A DNA stretch of 6,875 bases from Acidaminococcus sp050873445 (GTDB taxonomy: Bacteria > Bacillota > Negativicutes > Acidaminococcales > Acidaminococcaceae): assembly GCF_050873445.1 (NCBI RefSeq), contig NZ_JBNMIU010000079.1, positions 1 through 6,875 of the forward strand, in the 5' to 3' direction. Shown piece after piece: positions 6,204 to 6,875 of this stretch. The notes under the pieces were generated by a model. That model was not told where the DNA came from and did no database searches. It was given only the letters and a program-made list of their open reading frames with translations. Position 1 is the stretch's first letter; the number at the start of each line of letters is the position of its first letter. The translations under genes were made by a program, and so were the position numbers.

Positions 6204-6338
6204 CCAATATAGACTGGCTTCGTGATAAACAATATAAAGAAAGCGTTGCAGAAGTACGCAAATACCAGCAGTGGCTACTTGTATATGAAAGTGTACCGGG
6301 ATCTGAGTATAGAAAAGATTGCAAGATATTTAAAATAT

Positions 6339-6368
6339 CGGATGCTCACATGGGCATCCGTATTTTTT
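6339..6368 (+). terminator. Intrinsic terminator after the R-M cassette
   Basis: CGGATGC (6339-6345) pairs perfectly with GCATCCG (6354-6360) around an 8-base loop, followed by TATTTTTT. The stretch 6204-6338 between the methyltransferase and this hairpin is AT-rich and holds no gene I can support. Confidence 0.8.
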
Positions 6369-6406
6369 GCCCAGAAGTACTTAACGATAGCTGTTCTGTC
6401 CTATTA

Positions 6407-6432
6407 CTCCTGAAAGCTAAATTTTCAGGAGG
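6407..6432 (+). promoter_or_regulatory. Perfect hairpin sequestering the ribosome binding site of the next gene
   Basis: CTCCTGAAA (6407-6415) pairs without mismatch with TTTCAGGAG (6423-6431) around a 7-base loop (6416-6422). The 3' arm contains five bases of the AGGAGG ribosome binding site (6427-6432) for the ATG at 6441, so in the folded RNA the site would be hidden. No T-run follows, so it is not an intrinsic terminator. It could repress translation, or shield the gene from read-through transcripts arriving from upstream. Confidence 0.6.
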
Positions 6433-6440
6433 TGTCCTCG

Positions 6441-6833
6441 ATGACGGACGAACAGAAACAACAGATCATTGCCTTGCGCCGGGATGGGGCGGGGTATGGA
6501 AGGATAGTGGCACAGCTCCAGCTTTCCATCAACACGGTGAAGTCATTCTGTCGGCGGCACAGCCTGGCGGCGAAGTCGGCAGCCTCAGTTTGCGAGCAGT
6601 GCGGCAAGCCGATTGAGCAGAATTCGGGATGGAAGTGGAAACAGTTCTGCTGTGATGCCTGCCGGAATAAGTGGTGGAACGCACATCTGGAGCTGGTGAA
6701 GCGGAAGGCAGTCTACACCTATACCTGTCTGGCTTGCGGGAAGGGATTCATGGTCTACGGCAACAGCCATCGGAAGTTCTGCTCCCATGCCTGCTATATT
6801 GCATACCGATTCGGAGGGATCCGCCATGGATAA
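6441..6833 (+). CDS. Helix-turn-helix and zinc-finger small protein (sigma-70 region 4-like family of mobile elements)
   Basis: The product is 130 residues from ATG 6441, chosen because AGGAGG (6427-6432) ends eight bases before it; the GTG at 6432 overlaps that site. Residues 1-42 form a helix-turn-helix like sigma-70 region 4 or resolvase helices (EQKQQIIALRRDGAGYGRI, then LSINTVKSFCRRH). Two cysteine clusters follow: C51-x2-C54 with C70/C71-x2-C74, and C96-x2-C99 with C114-x3-C118, each able to bind zinc. Proteins of this layout are often annotated as sigma-70-like and occur beside recombinase genes in Bacillota accessory elements, so a regulatory or DNA-binding role is likely but unproven. 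Composition is GC-rich again (38 G+C in bases 6541-6600), unlike the R-M genes. The stop overlaps the next start by eight bases. Confidence 0.75.
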   Translation: MTDEQKQQIIALRRDGAGYGRIVAQLQLSINTVKSFCRRHSLAAKSAASVCEQCGKPIEQNSGWKWKQFCCDACRNKWWNAHLELVKRKAVYTYTCLACGKGFMVYGNSHRKFCSHACYIAYRFGGIRHG

Positions 6834-6875
6834 GAGGCCGTTTCAAAATGAAACAGCCTTCCAGATGGCGATATA
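6826..6875 (+). CDS. Start of a small accessory-element protein (partial at right edge)
   Basis: The ATG at 6826 is preceded by CGGAGGG (6811-6817) and overlaps the end of the zinc-finger gene by eight bases, which suggests coupling. Only 16 complete codons are visible (MDKRPFQNETAFQMAI). This N-terminus recalls a family of short proteins (some with a SHOCT-like domain) that follow the sigma-like zinc-finger gene and precede recombinases in Bacillota elements. With so few residues this remains a resemblance. Confidence 0.55.
   Translation, partial: MDKRPFQNETAFQMAI

Noticed and set aside
6222..6413. 63-residue plus-strand open frame starting with GTG
   Set aside because: It has no ribosome binding site, it spans the terminator hairpin, and its sequence matches no family I know. 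It may be a remnant, but there is no positive support.
3600..6440. Direct repeats or att-like sites flanking the R-M cassette
   Set aside because: Comparing the two boundary regions by eye gave only scattered matches of about six bases, which are expected by chance.
6200..6616. Plus-strand open frame overlapping the methyltransferase stop and running into the zinc-finger gene
   Set aside because: It crosses the intrinsic terminator at 6339-6368 and the ribosome-binding-site hairpin, changes composition midway, and its second half is an out-of-frame shadow of the 6441 gene.
1..6875. tRNA, rRNA or CRISPR array
   Set aside because: No cloverleaf-type sequence, rRNA-like conserved stretch or regularly spaced repeats were seen on either strand.

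Overview
The window looks like the late end of a decaying prophage in a low-GC-phylum (Bacillota) genome, followed by an intact type II restriction-modification (R-M) cassette and the first genes of another accessory element. The Bacillota assignment rests on strong AGGAGG-type ribosome binding sites before most genes, GTG and TTG starts, and phage tail and lysis proteins of the type seen in Bacillota prophages. The moderately high GC of the phage part would fit a Negativicutes or clostridial gut bacterium, but genus cannot be fixed from this sequence. All supportable genes lie on the plus strand.

Region 1 (1-3560) is a phage tail, host-recognition and lysis module. In order it holds: the C-terminus of a tail-fibre/collar protein; a small membrane-anchored coiled-coil protein; a tail protein with a probable beta-sandwich fold; a broken small tail protein with two in-frame TAGs; a repeat-containing tail protein whose end looks frameshifted; a long tail protein broken by a frameshift plus TAG and TGA stops, whose C-terminal part carries BspA-like leucine-rich repeats; a 59-residue holin-like protein; an N-acetylmuramoyl-L-alanine amidase with an internal deletion and frameshift; and a small helical protein split by TAG. 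An intrinsic terminator (3561-3609) closes the module.

Region 2 (3610-6368) is much more AT-rich. A perfect extended -10 promoter (TGTTATAAT, 3610-3618) abuts the phage terminator. It reads into a 298-residue protein with a candidate PD-(D/E)XK nuclease motif, then a TTG-started 504-residue gamma-class N6-adenine DNA methyltransferase (EPSAGEG, NPPYG). An intrinsic terminator (6339-6368) closes the pair. The simplest reading is an intact type II R-M system, nuclease first, carried as cargo at the lysis end of a prophage that is itself falling apart.

Region 3 (6369-6875) returns to GC-rich sequence. A perfect 9-bp hairpin sequesters the ribosome binding site of a 130-residue protein with a helix-turn-helix and two zinc-finger-like cysteine clusters. 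The start of a second small gene overlaps its end. Such pairs are familiar to me as accessory genes beside recombinases in Bacillota mobile elements, so a new element may begin here. Its recombinase, if any, lies beyond the right edge.

The main open questions are three. Do the four in-frame TAG codons in the phage part mean plain decay or amber recoding? What sequence does the unrecognised nuclease cut? Is the ribosome-binding-site hairpin a real control element?
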